A stretch of DNA of 16,912 bases, taken from an uncultured Clostridia bacterium (GTDB lineage: Bacteria > Bacillota > Clostridia > Christensenellales > Aristaeellaceae). Under the pieces are notes generated by a model. That model searched no databases, was not told where the DNA came from, and saw nothing but the letters and a program-made list of their open reading frames with translations. Positions within the stretch are counted from its first letter, which is position 1. Each line of letters starts with the position of its first letter. The stretch spans positions 1-16,912 of the forward strand of contig CAMGDO010000001.1 of the NCBI GenBank assembly GCA_946042585.1. The letters run 5' to 3'. Positions 15,165 to 16,912 of the stretch are shown in pieces. The translations under genes were made by a program, and so were the position numbers.

Positions 15165-16454
15165 ATGCAAAAGACAGACGCGCGCTACGCCGCCTATGTG
15201 CAGATTCTCAGGGATGAATTGATTCCCGCCATGGGCTGCACCGAGCCCATTGCTCTATCCTATGCCGCCGCCGTTGGACGGCAGACGCTTGGCTGCCTTC
15301 CCCTTCGGGTGCTGGCGCAGGTAAGCGGCAGCATCATCAAAAACGTGAAAAGCGTCATCGTGCCGCACACCAACCATCTCAAGGGCATTCCCGCCGCCAT
15401 TGCCGCAGGCATTGTGGCAGGGCGCGCGGACAGACAGCTGGAGGTCATTTCGGATGCAACGGCGGAGGAAATCGCCGCCATCAGGGACTACCTGGAAAAA
15501 ACGCCCATCGAGGTGCGCCCGGTGGATAACGGCGCGGTGTTTGATATCCTGCTCACCCTGTATGCCCAGTCATCGTATGTCCGGGTGCGTATCGTTCATT
15601 TTCACACCAATCTGGTGCTCATCGAAAAGGATGGATGCGTGCTGCTTGAAAAGCCCGCCGTCCTGCAAAAAACCGCTGAGCGCGTCGACCGGTCGCTTCT
15701 GAGCATGGAAGGTATCTGGGATTTTGCCTCAACAGTCGAATTGCCGGATGTGGAGGACGTGCTCAATCGCCAGATTGAATACAACACCGCCATCGCCCGA
15801 GACGGCATGGCCCACGACTACGGCGCGAACATCGGCAAGGTGCTGCTGAGCGCCTATGGCAGCGATGTGCGCACGCGCGCCCGGGCCATGGCCGCAGCGG
15901 CCTCCGACGCGCGCATGAACGGCAGTGAGCTGCCCGTGATCATCAATTCGGGCAGCGGCAATCAGGGCATTGCCTGCTCCGTTCCCGTCATCGAATATGC
16001 GCAGGCGCTGGGCGCTTCTCACGAGGCGCTTCTGCGCGCGCTGGCGCTGTCCAATCTCATCGCCATCCATCAGAAAACCGGCATCGGCACACTCAGCGCC
16101 TATTGCGGCGCAGTCAGCGCGGGCGCTGCCGCCGGCGCGGGCATTGCCTATCTGAGCGGCGGCGGCTATCAGGAAGTCATCCACACGGTGGTCAACGCGC
16201 TGGCCATTGTCTCGGGCATCGTATGCGACGGCGCCAAGGCCAGCTGCGCGGCGAAGATCGCCGCGGCGGTGGACGCAGGCATTCTCGGCTTTCATATGTA
16301 TCAGCAGGGGCAGGAATTCCGCGGCGGCGACGGCATCGTCATGAAGGGCGTGGAGGCCACCATCCGCAGCGTCGGCCTGCTCTCCACCCAGGGCATGCGC
16401 GAAACCAACAACGAAATCATCCATCTGATGACGGATTCGCCCGTCAACTGCTGA
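15165..16454 (+). CDS. cyuA: L-cysteine desulfidase (CyuA/CdsB, UPF0597 family)
   Basis: A 429-residue cytoplasmic iron-sulfur enzyme that breaks L-cysteine into pyruvate, ammonia and sulfide (related to the Fe-S L-serine dehydratase alpha chain). The family signature ELIPAMGCTEPIALSYAAA contains C25, and C314 (SAYCGAV) and C354 (GIVCDGAK) lie 40 apart. This matches the three cluster-binding Cys of archaeal CdsB (25, 282, 322, also 40 apart). INSGSGNQG and TGIGTLSAYCG are further family marks. GGAGGG (15151-15156) lies 8 bases before the ATG. A separate strong promoter and terminator make it a single-gene unit. It may serve cysteine detoxification or use as a carbon or sulfur source. A serine or other amino acid substrate within the superfamily is the main alternative. 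Confidence 0.93.
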   Translation: MQKTDARYAAYVQILRDELIPAMGCTEPIALSYAAAVGRQTLGCLPLRVLAQVSGSIIKNVKSVIVPHTNHLKGIPAAIAAGIVAGRADRQLEVISDATAEEIAAIRDYLEKTPIEVRPVDNGAVFDILLTLYAQSSYVRVRIVHFHTNLVLIEKDGCVLLEKPAVLQKTAERVDRSLLSMEGIWDFASTVELPDVEDVLNRQIEYNTAIARDGMAHDYGANIGKVLLSAYGSDVRTRARAMAAAASDARMNGSELPVIINSGSGNQGIACSVPVIEYAQALGASHEALLRALALSNLIAIHQKTGIGTLSAYCGAVSAGAAAGAGIAYLSGGGYQEVIHTVVNALAIVSGIVCDGAKASCAAKIAAAVDAGILGFHMYQQGQEFRGGDGIVMKGVEATIRSVGLLSTQGMRETNNEIIHLMTDSPVNC

Positions 16455-16459
16455 CAATT

Positions 16460-16491
16460 CCCCCGAAACAGTCCTGTTTCGGGGTTTTTTT
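16460..16491 (+). terminator. Intrinsic terminator of the cysteine desulfidase gene
   Basis: CCCCGAAACAG (16461-16471) pairs with CTGTTTCGGGG (16474-16484) as a perfect stem, followed by seven T residues (16485-16491). It starts only a few bases after the stop codon. Confidence 0.95.
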
Positions 16492-16514
16492 CTCTTTCCT
16501 TTCCTGGCAGTATT

Positions 16515-16523
16515 TGCTATAAT
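16515..16523 (+). promoter_or_regulatory. Extended -10 promoter before the last gene
   Basis: TGCTATAAT (16515-16523) is a perfect extended -10. The -35 region (about 16495-16500, TTTCCT) is poor. It lies just behind the preceding terminator and 110 bases before the next start codon. Confidence 0.62.
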
Positions 16524-16576
16524 AATGGAAAAGTATTCGTTGTATTCTCCCATTTTCTCCCTCTTTATCTCAAAGC

Positions 16577-16600
16577 CGCCCTGCGCGAAGCAGGCGTTTT
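16577..16600 (+). other. Hairpin with short T tract in the 5' UTR of the last gene
   Basis: CGCCCTGC (16577-16584) can pair with GCAGGCG (16590-16596), with one bulged C, followed by TTTT. It sits between the promoter at 16515 and the start codon at 16633. It could act as a weak attenuator or mRNA-stabilising stem, or have no role. Confidence 0.3.
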
Positions 16601-16632
16601 CCCCTCCTGACGATTGAGAAAGGACGAACTGC

Positions 16633-16912
16633 ATGAAAAAGAAACTGCTATGGATCATCCTCATCATTCTGCTGTGTCTGGGGCTTCTGACCATCCCCTT
16701 TGTTCTGAATGCCCGGCAGCAGGCCGCCACCGCTGCATTGCAGACACAGCTGGACGAAGCGCATTCTCGCAGCGCGTCGCTTCAGTCGCAGGTGGATACG
16801 CTTCAGGTCAGCCTGAACACAGCGCAGGAAGACGCCGCCGACAAGCAATCCGCGCTGGACACCGCCAATGCGCAGATCACCGACCTTTCCGCGCAGCTGA
16901 ATACGGCGCAGA
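16633..16912 (+). CDS. Membrane-anchored coiled-coil protein, N-terminal part
   Basis: The gene runs off the end of the window; 93 residues are seen. A basic start (MKKKLLW) leads into a hydrophobic helix at about residues 5-26 (LLWIILIILLCLGLLTIPFV), an uncleaved anchor or signal sequence. The rest is Gln/Ala/Leu-rich with a heptad-like pattern and no Pro or Gly (ALQTQLDEA, SLQSQVDTLQVSLNTAQ, ITDLSAQLNTAQ), as in long coiled coils facing the cell exterior. AGAAAGGA about 8 bases before the ATG supports the start. The function cannot be told from this piece. Envelope proteins with a cell-wall hydrolase or adhesion domain behind a coiled coil often start like this. Confidence 0.82.
   Translation, partial: MKKKLLWIILIILLCLGLLTIPFVLNARQQAATAALQTQLDEAHSRSASLQSQVDTLQVSLNTAQEDAADKQSALDTANAQITDLSAQLNTAQ

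Noticed and set aside
16525..16617. 30-codon ORF between the promoter and the last gene
   Set aside because: Its ATG directly follows the -10 box, upstream of the likely transcript start, and there is no ribosome site, so it would not be translated.

Overview
This looks like a contig end from a moderately GC-rich member of the Bacillota, probably a gut-type Clostridia. The evidence is AGGAGG-type ribosome binding sites, LplB/YtcP-type sugar permeases with no partner ATPase, a cysteine desulfidase, a 2,4-diaminopentanoate-dehydrogenase-like oxidoreductase, and gyrB-gyrA in tandem. The order within Clostridia cannot be fixed from the sequence. Bases 1-22 are not genomic: they are the end of an Illumina Nextera (Tn5) adapter, so the assembly stops artificially inside gyrB.

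Layout. (1) 23-3038 (+): the 3' end of gyrB, then complete gyrA and a strong terminator. (2) 3054-3921 (-): a methionine-uptake locus in decay. A good promoter drives a 32-residue ORF with 9 methionines, followed by a stop-codon-overlapping hairpin, an intrinsic terminator and a strongly shrunken metQ-metI remnant. This looks like a methionine leader-peptide attenuator in front of a dead transporter and is the most interesting part of the window. No intact conventional gene lies between 2986 and 3958. (3) 3959-7393 (-): a membrane-anchored protein of unknown function, then (reading leftward from 7393) a LacI-type regulator, a low-molecular-weight phosphatase and a DapB/Ord-like dehydrogenase, which appear to form one leftward transcription unit ending at the terminator at 4793-4814. 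(4) 7518-15081 (+): a carbohydrate operon divergent from the regulator. It encodes a HpcH/HpaI aldolase, two LplB/YtcP-type ABC permeases (each joined by an ATGA overlap), a secreted solute-binding protein, a cytoplasmic beta-propeller protein and an FGGY kinase. (5) 15101-16491 (+): a cysteine desulfidase (CyuA type) with its own promoter and terminator. (6) 16515-end (+): a new promoter and the start of a membrane-anchored coiled-coil protein, cut off by the window end.

How the parts fit: the divergent LacI-type protein probably controls the sugar operon. The permeases and binding protein would import a sugar or short oligosaccharide, using an ATPase encoded elsewhere (MsmX-like). The propeller protein, kinase and aldolase would then process it in the cytoplasm. 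The substrate cannot be named from sequence alone. No rRNA, tRNA, CRISPR array or insertion sequence was seen.
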